Shown here in pieces: positions 40,026 to 51,619 of a stretch of DNA of 56,382 nucleotides (position 1 is the first letter of the stretch; the number at the start of each line of letters is the position of its first letter). The stretch comes from Microthyrium microscopicum (Eukaryota; Ascomycota; Dothideomycetes; Microthyriales; Microthyriaceae). A program made the translations under genes and the position numbers. The DNA is taken from positions 17,849 through 74,230 of the forward strand of contig MU004240.1 in assembly GCA_010405405.1 (NCBI GenBank), given 5' to 3'. The notes beneath the pieces are model-generated. The model was not told where the DNA came from and searched no databases. It saw only the letters and a list, made by a program, of their open reading frames with translations.

Positions 40026-42635
40026 TTAATATCCGTCGGAGAAGTACTCTGGATTCAATGCAATTGCATCGTAATCCAGCTCCTCTTCTTCCTCCTCGTC
40101 CGACACATACACAGGCCGCGGCCCATCCGCCTCACTGTCCCAATCCTCCTCCACCAACTCCTCCTCTTCCTCCTCCTCACTATCCCCCTGAGGCAGGAAG
40201 GATCCGCCAGGCGCCACCCCAGCATCACCCTCCTCCTCAACCTCGATCAACTCCTCCTCCTCCTCCTCCTCCTCCACCTCCGCGCCAGGGGCGTCCCCCT
40301 CAGCCGCCACCACCTCAGGCTGCACCGGGCCGATGCCGTAGATGACGTGCAGCTTTGAGTAGTCTAGGTGCCTAGAAAAAGGGGTGCGTCCTCCCTTTTT
40401 GGCACCTATCACTCGCTGCACGGCTTCGGCCGCGGTGCTAGCCGGCGAATGCTCGGCTGCCTTTTTGGTGGTGCGCGGCTTGCGCTTCTTCTCACACGCC
40501 GCATCCATCTGGCGGTTCAGCATGATCTCTTGCTGCTTCCGCATCCAGTCGTGGTTGTTGGTGATCCACACCACTTCCTTGGCACCCCGCTCTTCGGGTG
40601 TGAAGAGCGCGTACTTGACTACTGGGTCATCGTCGAACTCGTCGTCGGCGATTTCCTCGTCGTCAAGGTGAGAATCATGGGTGCCATTTTTGGATTTTGC
40701 GACGACTTTGGCGCGCTCGATGGCGGCAATTGCTCTTGAGCGGACTCGGGTTATTTCATAGTACCCCTCGTCGTCAAGAGACACTTCGTGTTCCACAATT
40801 CTATTGATTTCCGCGGCAAGCTCATCCTCGGCTAGAAGATCTTCTTCGGTGGGGACGAATATCTTTGCTGGGACAAACTTTTTGGTTGCTCTTCGCTTTC
40901 TGGGAAGGAAATCTTCGTCATCAGCTAGAGCGCTTTCTGCCAATGCTGTCAGATCAATAGGTCCGTCAAGAACTGATGTGAGATCGATGGGGGAGCCTGA
41001 AGTAGAGCCGCTTTGTTGGGATTGGTTTTTGCGAGGACGTCCACGCTTAGCTGGTGGTTTCGATGAAGCGGTGCTTGGCGTGCTTCGGCCAGAGCCTTGA
41101 GATGGATCGGGTGTAGGTAATTGACTGAGTGCCTTGCGTTTTCGACTGAGTGCTGAGACTCGAGGTGCTCTAATAGCGGTAGTCTCAGTGGGTGTGGAGT
41201 CGGTATGAGCTGTGCTTGATGGTGTTGTGGCGGATGATGAAGAAGCTGCAGGATTTGATGATGTCGGAGCAGATGATGATGGGGCTGCAGTCTTCGATGA
41301 AGATCGTGTTGCTCTCGTGGATGGTGTTGGGGCAGTTCGCTGTCTTTTGGATGGTCTAGCAGATTCGTCTTCTTCATTTTGATTAGACTGGATGTCTGTA
41401 GTTGCTGGTGAGTCAACGGCGCGCGGTCGTTTTGTTCGAGAGTTGGGAACTTCAGGAATGGCAAATCCTTCATTATCAACACGTCTCTCTGGTGATGGTC
41501 GGTCTTCAGGCTGTGGGGTCTGGCTCGCGCTTGAGCTTGCACCTGGACTTCTGCTGCGTCGCACGTTTTCCTTGCGTTGTCTACGCTTGGATTTCTCCGC
41601 TGCCTGGTAAACAGCAGGGGGCAAGGCACCTCCAACCTTGAGGCGATGACCAACTTCACGAAAGGATTTGACAGTCATGTTGCCAGCTTTGGTTTTTCGA
41701 AATTCAGCCAATCGCTTCAGAACAGTAGCTTCGCCAGCTTTGACAGTGAAGACAACTTCGCGGACGGTTCGAGCATAGTTGTTCATACGGGCAGCAAGAA
41801 CTAAAGCAGCGCCAATGTAACCAGCTGGCTGTCGTCCAGTAACGATCCAATCACGATTCCAGCGGGAGACAATTTTGACAGCATCGGTAGCGACTTTTTT
41901 GGTGTCACCAGCAAACTCCATACGTGCAGCAAGTCGATGAATGATGGCTTCGATTTCAAGGGACTGCGTCTTTTTCACGTTTTCTTCCATGGAGACATCT
42001 CTGACAAATCTTTTGTAGGTGGCACCAAGTTCATAGACATTTTGCTTGATTTTTTCGGCAATGTCAATGAGAAGTACTGGCTCATTTCTCTCTCGACAAA
42101 CGATGTAGAGACAGACAGCTACACTTTCAAGGAGAGGTTTGCGGATATGCATTCTTGCGAGTTGGTAGATGTGAAGAGCGCGGTCAACAAATTTGGTGAT
42201 CATGAGAGTTCCAGCTAGTCGAGTCATTTCTTCGCGAGCAGCTCGGAGGTTGGCATCTTGGACTTCGTCAGGGGCTCGACCACCTCTTCTAAAGGCAGTG
42301 CCGCTGGACTTTGCCATACGCTGGCCAGCATGGACAGTGGTTCCTTGAACAAGGGCGGCTCCATTGGGAGCTTCTCCAAAGGTGACATCGTTGACAATAA
42401 TAGAATCGCTGACAATGACTGCACATCCCATGCAGACAAGCTGACCGTTGACTTCCTTAACTTCAGAGCTGATGCAGGCTTTACATTTTGGGCCGCTGTT
42501 GTTGTTGTAGTTGGTGCTGGAATTAGAATTGGCAGTTTCTGGAGCTGGAGTGTTTCTGAGACTTGGTGGGCGTAAACTGGGATGTCGAGGCTGGCGGCGT
42601 CCAGCGACAGGTCGAACCGGGGCAACAGTAGACAT
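40026..42635 (-). CDS. BRF1: Transcription factor TFIIIB subunit Brf1
   Basis: Brf1 is the TFIIB-related part of TFIIIB; it recruits RNA polymerase III to tRNA and 5S genes with TBP and Bdp1. It is a single exon of 869 aa from the ATG at 42633-42635. The frame stays open for 88 more codons upstream, but that part is not protein-like and the chosen ATG begins MSTVAPVRP just before the conserved region. Domains: a zinc ribbon (CKACISSEVKEVNGQLVCMGC, residues about 50-70); first cyclin fold (LAGTLMITKFVDRALHIYQLA...LLESVAVCLYIVCRERNEPVLLIDIAE); second cyclin fold (WNRDWIVTGRQPAGYIGAALVLAARMNNYARTVREV); a long Ser/Pro-rich linker. The C-terminal Brf1 homology region includes EEDLLAEDELAAEINRIV and FTPEERGAKEVVWITNNHDWMRKQQE. 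The tail has several runs of Glu, more acidic than I would expect for yeast. Confidence 0.93.
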   Translation of the reverse strand: MSTVAPVRPVAGRRQPRHPSLRPPSLRNTPAPETANSNSSTNYNNNSGPKCKACISSEVKEVNGQLVCMGCAVIVSDSIIVNDVTFGEAPNGAALVQGTTVHAGQRMAKSSGTAFRRGGRAPDEVQDANLRAAREEMTRLAGTLMITKFVDRALHIYQLARMHIRKPLLESVAVCLYIVCRERNEPVLLIDIAEKIKQNVYELGATYKRFVRDVSMEENVKKTQSLEIEAIIHRLAARMEFAGDTKKVATDAVKIVSRWNRDWIVTGRQPAGYIGAALVLAARMNNYARTVREVVFTVKAGEATVLKRLAEFRKTKAGNMTVKSFREVGHRLKVGGALPPAVYQAAEKSKRRQRKENVRRSRSPGASSSASQTPQPEDRPSPERRVDNEGFAIPEVPNSRTKRPRAVDSPATTDIQSNQNEEDESARPSKRQRTAPTPSTRATRSSSKTAAPSSSAPTSSNPAASSSSATTPSSTAHTDSTPTETTAIRAPRVSALSRKRKALSQLPTPDPSQGSGRSTPSTASSKPPAKRGRPRKNQSQQSGSTSGSPIDLTSVLDGPIDLTALAESALADDEDFLPRKRRATKKFVPAKIFVPTEEDLLAEDELAAEINRIVEHEVSLDDEGYYEITRVRSRAIAAIERAKVVAKSKNGTHDSHLDDEEIADDEFDDDPVVKYALFTPEERGAKEVVWITNNHDWMRKQQEIMLNRQMDAACEKKRKPRTTKKAAEHSPASTAAEAVQRVIGAKKGGRTPFSRHLDYSKLHVIYGIGPVQPEVVAAEGDAPGAEVEEEEEEEELIEVEEEGDAGVAPGGSFLPQGDSEEEEEEELVEEDWDSEADGPRPVYVSDEEEEEELDYDAIALNPEYFSDGY

Positions 42636-43512
42636 CTTGAATGACAGAATGCGAGCAAGGCTGGCAAGGCTGAGTGTTAATTGTTGACGATGGTTTGGTT
42701 GGTGTAGGTTGGAGAAGTTGGGCGACAAATTTTGGAGACGTGGAGTCAGAGTGTTAAAAGTTAAAGAGGTTGAGCAGTCAAAGCAGAATTTGGTGCGGGG
42801 GATAGCATACACTAATCGAATCTGGGCTTTACTAAGCAGCGTGTTGCCTAGCGAGCTCATGACATGGGGTAAAATACAGCGGGCAGGAGCGACTCTCATG
42901 AGGAGGAAGGTACGAGGGGCATCCGGGCACCGTGTTCAATTCAGGGAAGCGACCACCTTATTAATGGTGGATCGTCCCTTCCTTTTCAGGTCACCTCAAC
43001 ACCCGCCCCTTCTGGCTTCGGCTCAACCCCGAGTCGTCCAATATTGTGTATTGTGTTTCGAAATTATTCAATGTCCATGTCAAGAGCTAGGCAAAATAAA
43101 TAGCATTCTCTTATGGGAGCGTAAACCAAAAAATCCGAGTTTGGTCTTCAAATTCAACGATTCTCCTCAGGCTTCAAATCGTCAACACCTTTTTGCACTC
43201 TAATTCTAAAACTCAAGTGCATATTGCAATAGCGGCAATCAAAGGTTAAAAAGCAGTAAAAACTTGATCATTAAAGCATCTTACGCTGCTATACACTAGA
43301 AAAGTCTACATAGTACCTTGCGGCAACTGGAAAAATCCAACCTCTTACAAGCAACAAAAAGCAACAACAACAAGCAACAACAAGCAAACCAAGCGCAAAA
43401 ATACAAGTCGCTAAACGCCCTAATGCATAAACATGAAAAAGCAGAGCGTACAAGCCCAGGCACCTGACTAATACATATCCATCATACCATCCCTTTAGAA
43501 CATTACCATCGC
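42636..43512. other. BRF1 promoter and RNR1 3' flank
   Basis: No separate gene is seen. The 43340-43390 stretch is a caacaa-rich simple sequence downstream of the RNR1 stop. The open frame at 42709-43203 has no recognisable content. Confidence 0.4.
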
Positions 43513-46500
43513 TCAACCACTGCACATGACACAGGACTCGGGATTTTCAATGCTACAGGCGAGTGCTGCGTCAGCATAGATGTCGCCTTCGCGGTCTTCA
43601 TCTGCGTCTTCAGCCTGCTTTGTAGCGGGTGTCTTTTCATCAAGGGAGGCAGTGGGCAGCTCTTCCTTAGAGACTGGCGCATCTGGGTTGTCAGCAGTGA
43701 CGAGGCGAGGCGAGTCGCCCTCTGGAACATCAGCCTTGAATGGTGGTGCGCTGAGCGGCGTGCTGGCCTCCTTCTTTGCCTTGGAAGGTGAAGTAGTGGC
43801 AGCAGCACCGTCTGTGGCATGGCCGTTGGTGCCATTGGTGCCGTTAGTGCCGTTGGTGCCGTTAGTGGTGCCATTAGTGCCATTCTTCGCAGTTCCGTTG
43901 GTGCCATTAACACCATTGGGCGTCTTGGATGCGTACATAGGACGTGGGACGGCAGAGACCGTTCCCTGGGCAGAGCCACGCTTCTTCATGCCTGGATGAC
44001 GGGCCACATTGGTGTCGGCGACCTTGAGAGCCTCTTGGTCGACAGTGAACTGGATAGGTGCCGAAGCAGCCATGGTACGAAGATAGTACATGCCAGTCTT
44101 GAGACCAAGCTTCCAGCCGGCAAAATGCATGCTGGTGATCTTGCCCATGGTAGGTTCCTTCATATGGATGTTGAGTGACTGGGACTGATCGATAAATGCA
44201 CCACGGTCGGCAGCCATTTGGATAACTTGACGTTGCGAGATTTCCCACACTGTCTTGTACAAAGCTTTGAGGTCGTCTGGGATGTTTGGAATGCGTTGAA
44301 TGGAGCCGCCATCAGCAATGATACGGTTCTTCATGTTGTCAGACCATAGACCCATATCAACAAGATCCTTCAACAGCCAAGGGTTCACAACCTGGAATTC
44401 TCCAGCAAGAACACGACGACTATAGATGTTGGATGTATAAGGCTCGAAGCACTCATTGAAGCCCAGAATCTGGGATGTAGATGCAGTAGGCATAGGTGCA
44501 CAGAGCAATGAGTTGCGGATACCATGTTTAGCAATGTCAGCCTTCAGTGATTCCCAGTCCCAGAGATCAGTGGGGGTGATGTCCCACATATCATACTGAA
44601 GGATTCCTTGAGAGACTGGTGAGCCTTCGTATGTGGAGTATGGTCCATCTCGCTTGGCAATCTCGCAAGACGAGGTAAGAGCAGCGTGGTAGATGGTCTC
44701 GAATATTTGAATGTTGAGTTGGCGCGCTTCTGGGGAATCGAAAGGTAGACGCAGAGCCAAGAAAGCATCTGCGAGACCTTGAACACCAACACCAATAGGG
44801 CGATGTCTCATGTTGCTGTTGCGAGCCTCAATGACGGGATAGTGGTTGACATCAATGATCTTGTTCAAGTTGCGAATCACGACTTGAGTAATTTCATGCA
44901 GCTTCTTGAAATCATACTCGCCATTTGCAACATCCACGAAGGTAGGAAGAGCAATTGACGCCAAGTTGCAAACAGCGACCTCATCAGGCGCCGAGTATTC
45001 GATGATTTCAGTGCAAAGATTTGAGCTGCGGATTGTGCCAAGGTTCTTTTGGTTGCTCTTGCGGTTGCAAGCATCTTTGTAGAGCATATATGGGTTGCCA
45101 GTCTCGACTTGAGCCTGAAGAATGGCATACCAAAGCTTCTGGGCGCGGATGGTCTCACGACCTCTACCTTCTTTCTCGTACCTTGATTAAGTTAGTTAAG
45201 ATATTCATAGCAGTGCCTGGATACATACTTAATAAAGAGTTCCTCAAACTCATCGCCGTAGACGTCAGCGAGGCCTGGTGCTTCACTTGGACAGAACAAT
45301 GTCCAGTCTGCGTTCTCTTGCACTCGCTTCATGAACAGATCTGGGATCCATAGAGCATAGAAAAGATCGCGGGCGCGGCTCTCCTCTTTACCGTGATTCT
45401 TTCGGAGATCAAGGAAGCTGAACACATCTGCGTGCCATGGCTCAAGGTAGATAGCGAAAGCACCTGGACGTTTGTTTCCACCTTGATCAACATATCGAGC
45501 AGTGGCGTCATAGCATCGAAGCATAGGAACAAGACCATTTGACGTACCATTTGTGCCGGCAATGTACGAACCAGTGGCGCGAATGCGATGAATGTTGAGA
45601 CCAATACCACCAGCAGTCTTGGAGATCATGGCACAGGTCTTGAGTGTATCATAAATACCCTCAATACTGTCTGCCTTCATATCAACAAGGAAACAAGATG
45701 AAAGTTGTGGGTTTGGTGTGCCAGCATTGAAGAGGGTAGGGGATGCGTGTGTGAAGTACTTGTTTGACATGAGGTTGTAGGTTTCGATGACACTCTCGAT
45801 ATCGTCTTCGTGAATACCAACAGCCACACGCATAATCATGTGCTGTGGACGCTCAGCAACCTTGCCATCGATTCTGAGAAGGTATGAGCGTTCAAGAGTC
45901 TTGAAGCCGAAATATTGGTAGTTGAAATCACGGTCATAGACAATTGCGGAGTTTAACTCTTCTGAATATTTCATGACAATGTTGTAGATCTTGTCCGAGA
46001 TCATGGGGCTAGGCTTGTTGTTTTTTGGGTTGACATAGGTGTAGAGATCTGAAACAACAGCGGAGAACTGTTTTTTGGTTTGCTTGTGAAGATTGGAGAC
46101 GGCGATACGAGCTGCAAGAATGGCGTAGTCGGGATGGGTTACGGTCATGTATGCAGCGGTTTCAGCAGCCTAATGATGTTAGGAATCTAGCTCAAATAGT
46201 GACGGTATTATCAACTCACCAAATTGTCCAACTCAACGGTTGTCACACCCTGATACACACCAGAGATGACCTTCTGGGTGATTGCAGCAGGGTCTACATG
46301 CTCAGGATCAAGACCGTAACACAGTCTTGAGACACGAGCTGTGATCTTGTCGAACTGGACGCGCTCCTTGCGGTTGTCTGCGAGGTTGGTCAGTATTTTG
46401 CCACATGGTGCCATGAGAGTAAATGAGAACTACGCGTTGCAAACTGGAGAAGACGCGTAGGGTGTAATCTATGCTAGGGAATAGAGGTACATACCGCGTT

Positions 46501-46513
46501 TGTACACGAACAT
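43513..46513 (-). CDS. RNR1: Ribonucleoside-diphosphate reductase large subunit
   Basis: This class Ia enzyme reduces NDPs to dNDPs together with the small subunit. The exons are 46495-46513, 46220-46377, 45229-46169 and 43513-45181; phases fit and give 928 aa. Exon 1 is only 19 nt (MFVYKR). The ATP-cone is [24 protein letters not shown]. The catalytic barrel has SSCFLVDM (thiol-pair Cys), SSNLCTEI (N-x-C-x-E active site) and [15 protein letters not shown] redox-active pair sits at the C-terminal end (CVMCSG). It is longer than the yeast proteins because of a low-complexity linker rich in NGT repeats (GTNGTTNGTNGTNGTNG, about 43810-43905) before the swinging C-terminal tail. Regulation is probably by the G1/S MBF complex, as ACGCG boxes lie in the promoter and first intron. 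Confidence 0.95.
46432..46458. promoter_or_regulatory. Two ACGCGT (MCB) boxes in RNR1 intron 1
   Basis: Perfect palindromic MluI cell-cycle boxes ACGCGT are at 46432-46437 and 46453-46458, within the first intron right after the 19-nt first exon. MCB boxes bind MBF (Mbp1/Swi6-type, or Res/Cdc10 in fission yeast) and time DNA-synthesis genes to G1/S. Confidence 0.5.
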
Positions 46514-46764
46514 AGTGACAAAGGCACTTGGTAATTGAATGGATGATTGAAAGTTTGTCGATTGACTTGGAGGCAAAGCTGAACTGGGGCAGTGCAATTG
46601 TCGGTGTCAGATGTGTAAAGAGGATTTAAGAGGACCTAAGCAGTCTCTGTTGTACAGAAACGATATTGCCAGGAAATGTTGGAGGATGAGAAGTGGTGGA
46701 GGAGCTGGAGGGGTTGGTGGTGAGGAAAGAGCAAAGCAAGCCCATTAATGTAGGAAACAAAAGT

Positions 46765-46800
46765 CGCGTTCGTTGACGCGACTCGCGTGGTTGGGACGCG
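46765..46800. promoter_or_regulatory. Cluster of four ACGCG cores upstream of RNR1
   Basis: The core ACGCG or its complement CGCGT occurs at 46765-46769, 46776-46780, 46784-46788 and 46796-46800, some 250-290 bp upstream of the RNR1 start. Such a cluster is typical for MBF-controlled genes, of which ribonucleotide reductase is a classic case. Factor binding is inferred. Confidence 0.65.
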
Positions 46801-47202
46801 CTTTCCCGCTACCGCTGCCCACCGTAGCTGATTAATCCCCTGCCATTCAACCACTTACAGACCTATTGCGAGATGGGCAATCATAGATATCTAGTGTAGT
46901 CAAATTTCTTGATACGATTAATGGTCAACATTACATTTTCTTCATAAGTGCTGAAAGATTAGGTACTTATGGCAATCGAAGCTTCTCGGGGCTCGCTCCA
47001 CGTTGCCAAACCACATATCAAAAAATGGTATGCAAAACCACACACGACAGAGATACTTCTCACGTATGCAAGTTGTTCATTCAAAGCAATGTTTTAGTCA
47101 CTTCTATTACTACCATTAGTTTTCGCTCGCTGACTACTCCGCTCGACGCCTCACAAAATCAGTCCAAGCAATCCGCTCTCAGTGTGCTCCCTAACCGCAA
47201 AG

Positions 47203-47655
47203 TCAAAAGCACAAAGTCCACACCTTGAAATGCCAGTAACCACAAGACTCTGGTGGATCCTTTCGATAAACCAGACGAGTCCAAGTATCAACAATCTCGA
47301 ACATACCATGGTGAAATAGAATCAGCATGTTCTGAGCACTTCTTGTTGCCGCCGGAAATGTCGAGCTCATCGTATAACAGCGCGATGCTGTAAACAATCA
47401 AATGGCACAGATTCCGTGAAGGTAGATGATTATTGGCAGTACGAGTGTTCGACTGTCAATGCATTGCTGCTGCTCAACAAAGTGTCCGGGGAGCGAGCTT
47501 TTAGCACCAGAATCCAAAGTGTTTGTCAAACCCAAACGCCAAGCAGTATGCTCCCTTCCGCAGACCTGATGAGCTAAACGATTTGTGGTGAGGGGAAATG
47601 TCTTCGAACGTCCTAGGTAGTACCGTGGTAGTCCATACTGGAAGGACGTGGTCAT
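47203..47655 (-). other. Possible unassigned coding region
   Basis: A minus-strand frame from 47655 stays open for 85 codons, including ILPGHF-like and LPIIIYLHGICAI text. It has one TGA at 47398 next to a tttacag, then is open again for 64 codons. This could be two exons of a small gene with a short intron, or chance. I do not recognise a product, and the start is unclear. The rest of 46514-47990 between RNR1 and the kinase gene shows nothing else. Confidence 0.2.
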
Positions 47656-47992
47656 GATGCTTGAAAGAACTTGACATCAAGGATTATGTACTGAGAATTC
47701 AAGCGCTCGGAGTCGAAATGACGCGCTTCGTTCCCAATAAAACAAGAAAGCAGGTTAAAAATGGATCGATATATATCAAACAGCAGTCGTCATCGTGTCG
47801 TGCAATCGAATGGCTATTATATCCTGCGTTCGGGGAGAAGGAGAGGAGGAGAGGCAGGATTGCGATTTGTGTCGTGCGCAGAGCGCGACATAGTCGAAAG
47901 TAAGGAATTGGGCCGTGTTCCAAGTGAGAGTGCGAGTGTATATCAAGATTTGGGGAATGGAAAGTAGGGTTTGCGGGAACATGGGAAAGGTA

Positions 47993-49711
47993 TTATGCTT
48001 AAAGGTGTCAGTGATGATTGATGCAGTTTGAAAAGATACATACCGCAGCAAAAGACTTTCATGAACTTCTGCCAGGCTGTGGGCTTGGGCTCGTCTTGTC
48101 CTGGCTTTGGAGGACCCTGCGGGGACTGCGACGCCACTTGGGCACCGTTTTGAAGGGTGTTGCCCCTTGACCCAAGGTTTTGGTTGCTCTGTTGGAACTG
48201 CGCAACTGTCGAGCCTTCTGGGTGCCGAAAGTCTTGAGCAGAGGCTCTTTTGGACGCAAGTGCAGGATCCGAACCATATCCAGGATCTCCAGCCCTTCGT
48301 TGACCATTTCTAGCAGCCAGCGCTTGGGCATTACGACCAGTGCCGGGTTGTTTGGGAAGATCAGCATTCAAGCGATCATGCGGGATTTGGGTCTTGTTTC
48401 GATGGACTTCTCGGTTTGATGTGTTAGGAACGTGTTGTAGATGAGCGGCAGAGGGATGCTGCTTCATGGCCTCCCAACCCTTACCATCGTTGATCTTCAT
48501 CCAATCGTAGATTCCATCTTCAGTTTCTCCGGTGTTCTTGAGTGCTTGTGTGAACAAATCTCGAAGGTAGTTGTAATCTGGCTCATCTTCAAACCCAAGA
48601 TTTCGAACATAACTCAAATATTTGTTGAATTCCTCTGCAACAAAAGTTAGCCACCATTTCGTGCCATGCTTTAAGGAGATATACCTGGAAAAGTCTCACA
48701 GAGATCTTTGATTGCAGTAGTCTGTTTCTTTTCACCAATCTTCTCATATTTCTGCTTGTTTGTTGCGGCTTTCAAACCCTGCCACGGTAGACCACCTCGG
48801 AGAAAGTACATGAAAACATGACCGAGTGCCTCAAGATCATCTCGTCGAGACTGTTCTCGGCCCAAATGCGTGTTGATACTCATGTAACGAGCAGTGCCTG
48901 ACAGTGACTTTCGTTCTCTGTATGGAATGTGTTGCTTCGTCTTGGGATCCCGATACTGCTTGGCCATGCCAAAGTCAACAACATGTATGACATTTGCGGT
49001 TTTCGTGCCTGGTCGTCCAATGAGAAAATTGTCAGGTTTGATGTCGCGGTAGATGAGGTTCCGTTCGTGAATAGTTTGGACGCGAGATAACTGAGGGGAA
49101 GATTTAGCTAGAATGGCGCAAGGCTGGACTCGAAGAACTTACCATTTGTTTTGCAACCATAACCACAGTCTTGATAGAGAACCTGCGATGACAGTGATCG
49201 AATAAATCCTCTAGACTCGGGCCCAACAAATCAATAACGAGAATGTTATGAAGCCCTTCCTGGCCAAAATAGTATACATTTGGAATGCCGGCTACCGAAA
49301 TGTTAGCAATAGAAAAGTGATGCAAGAGCATAGATCTTGATCGAGTCCGCGCAGAGGCACGGGCCATAATTTGTTGAGGCAACACGATAAGCAAAGGGAT
49401 TGTGCTAAGATTGAAGGCTCTCGAGGTATGGGAATAATGCCGGCAGTGAGGAAAACTTACGACATCCGACAAGAATTTTGTAGGTTCGGTATTCGTCTCG
49501 AAGTTGTGGGGCATCGCTTTTGCGTGGTTCCTGGTCATTGTTAGCAGGAGAAATGAAGATACTATGGACAATAGACACATACAAATTTGATGGCGACCTG
49601 TTGATTATTGAGGAGATTTGTTCCCTCGAAAATGACACCAAAAGAGCCCTCGCCAATCTTCTTCCCTACGCGGTAGTGAACTCCCACTACGTTGGAAGAG
49701 GACGACGACAT
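47993..49711 (-). CDS. cki1: Casein kinase I, membrane-anchored (Yck/Cki1 type)
   Basis: This serine/threonine kinase acts at the plasma membrane in morphogenesis, endocytosis and nutrient signalling. The exons are 49583-49711, 49461-49530, 49143-49291, 48685-49090, 48044-48634 and, tentatively, 47993-47997 (449 aa). Kinase motifs: [13 protein letters not shown] (Gly loop), VAIKF (ATP Lys), RDIKPDNFL (catalytic loop), DFGMAKQ, and the CK1-specific [44 protein letters not shown] Gln/Pro-rich tail ends KVFCC. Paired Cys at the end suit palmitoylation. A 46-bp intron (gtatgt, ctgac, aag) would splice just one Ala codon and stop onto CC; without it the tail gains about 30 residues. Intron 2 is longer than the others, near 170 bp. 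Start ATG at 49709-49711 opens [16 protein letters not shown]. Confidence 0.92.
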
Positions 49712-51210
49712 GGCAAGGGACAATCGTAAGAACTACGGGGTTGAAGCCAGCGTGATAACAGGAATTGGAAAGGCTAACAGGACGATTGATGAGTTGCGGT
49801 CAGGCTGGTATTGATTGTGAAGTCGCGAGGCGTGGGAACGTTGGAGCGGCGGAGTGGGAGATGGGGAGATGGGGAGAAAGGCGTAGGGGTTGCCTAGCGC
49901 TGGGTTGGGCTAAAAGAGAGAGCCAACAAAACAGAGTAGAAATGGGGTTGAGACTTGTTGCGATGGTGGTGAGATTGATGGAGCGGATTGGAGATGGACG
50001 TCAAGGAATAGTGGACTGGTCGGGTGCCAAAGGAATCTCGTGAGAGCGGAGGAAGCTGGAAAGGAAGTTGTTGTGAGTGGAGAAGAGAAAGGCCGTTGAG
50101 GCTTGAGGGAATTGGGAAGCACCGACTGAGCGTCTGCGCCTTCCACCAAAGCAAAGCACTGCATCGCACTGGCCCAAAATGCCAAGAACCTTCTGGCGGG
50201 CTGGCAGGCGCAGATGGGCGAATTGCGCCTGTGCGTTCGCGCTACCTGGGGCTCTCCTGCCATTTTAGGATTGGTTGTTGCAACTTCAAGAGTGCTTGCC
50301 GCTTTCGTTATAACCTCTTGTGTTCTCCTCTCACCACCATTGACCAACCTCTAGACCGCCATCTCTACACATTGACTAATGACTACAGGTCCACTGGCAA
50401 AGTCTTGGAAGTCTGATGCTATTTTCGTGATCCTGAATCTACCAAGCAGCTGAAGCTCAGAACCATCAATCTGCCAATTCAACGGACTGCAGTCGGCATA
50501 ATCTGGAGGCTAGCTCTAGGGGCCTATGCCGCCATTCTGGTGGCTTTCATTATGCCCAATCTTACCCGTTACGGAGTACTCTAGTCAGAACCAGAACGCG
50601 AAATTCCATTGAGTATTTACACTAGCTTCACCTTTCTTCCTTTTCTACACGAGCAGTCACACATTGAACAACTCAACCAGCATTACCTTTCATTATGAAC
50701 TCAATCGCCGCAACCTTTGGACCAAAGTCACCAATGGCACACGCATATCAGCAAATGCAACCATTCCCTGTTTAACAAACCATTGTGAGGCCATTGCCAT
50801 CTTGTATCCATTTGTTCTGATGACCTTTCGCTACCAGCTCTCCCTCCCCTCATCAAAGTTATCCCAGTACCAATGTTTCAAGTCCAATAACCTTGCCTTA
50901 TTGGCTTATTTTAAGGAAAACGAACAAGCAAGTGCATGAGTAGCATTTATCTATTATTCTTCCGCATAACGCGCTTCTTCTCCTTGTCCCTACTCTGTTT
51001 TCACCATGTTGAGGCATTGGGAAATTAGTATCAGTACCTATTTGGTACACTGAAGGCGAGTCGGAACCAAACTGCAGTTTGAACCTGCCTCTAGACTAAT
51101 CAACAAACCACAGGGCTTTTTCCGAAGACATTCCACTTCAGATTATTCTTGTTCTGCAATCCAGTACATTGACGCGTCGATAGTTCATCGAATGCAATAG
51201 AAAGTATGCT
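49712..51210. other. Kinase promoter and gene-free stretch
   Basis: The first few hundred bases are the probable promoter and 5' UTR of the kinase gene. I see no convincing gene on either strand in the rest; the short open frames, including 50664-50939, carry nothing recognisable. Confidence 0.4.
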
Positions 51211-51218
51211 GCCTCCCA

Positions 51219-51428
51219 AAGGGTCGACAAAGTAAATGGCGCGCTCCCAACAAGTGCGATGGCTCCCATATAAGACGATCTGCTATCAAGTGCTTTATTT
51301 GCCATAGAGCGCGTTCAGACTTCGATTATTTATCGAATGCGATGGGAAATATAACACATTTGAATTAACAACGTTCGTGGGAGCCATCGACGCTGATGGG
51401 AGAACGCCAGTTATTTTGTTCATCGGTT
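51219..51428. mobile_element. hAT-like MITE, copy c (210 bp) with perfect 8-bp target duplication
   Basis: The left end is AAGGGTCGACAAAGTAAATGGCG, then cgctcccaacaagtgcgatggc. The inverted right end is AACCGATGAACAAAATAACTGG, then cgttctcccatcagcgtcgatggc. The flanks are identical 8-mers, gcctccca, at 51211-51218 and 51429-51436. An 8-bp duplication is the mark of hAT transposases. No open frame. This copy fixes the boundaries of the family. Confidence 0.9.
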
Positions 51429-51619
51429 GCCTCCCAGCATACTTCATTTAGAAAACCATCAGCGACACTTCATGATGGAAGGACGTCCCTTATTTCAGGC
51501 TTAATTCCTTGAAACATGTCATTAATGATTGATTTCTATTATTCTAACGAGTGACAAGCGTTTATCGGTCGTGCCCCAAAGAAACAGTTTCTAACCTGCT
51601 ACTCCAACCAGCTGCACGC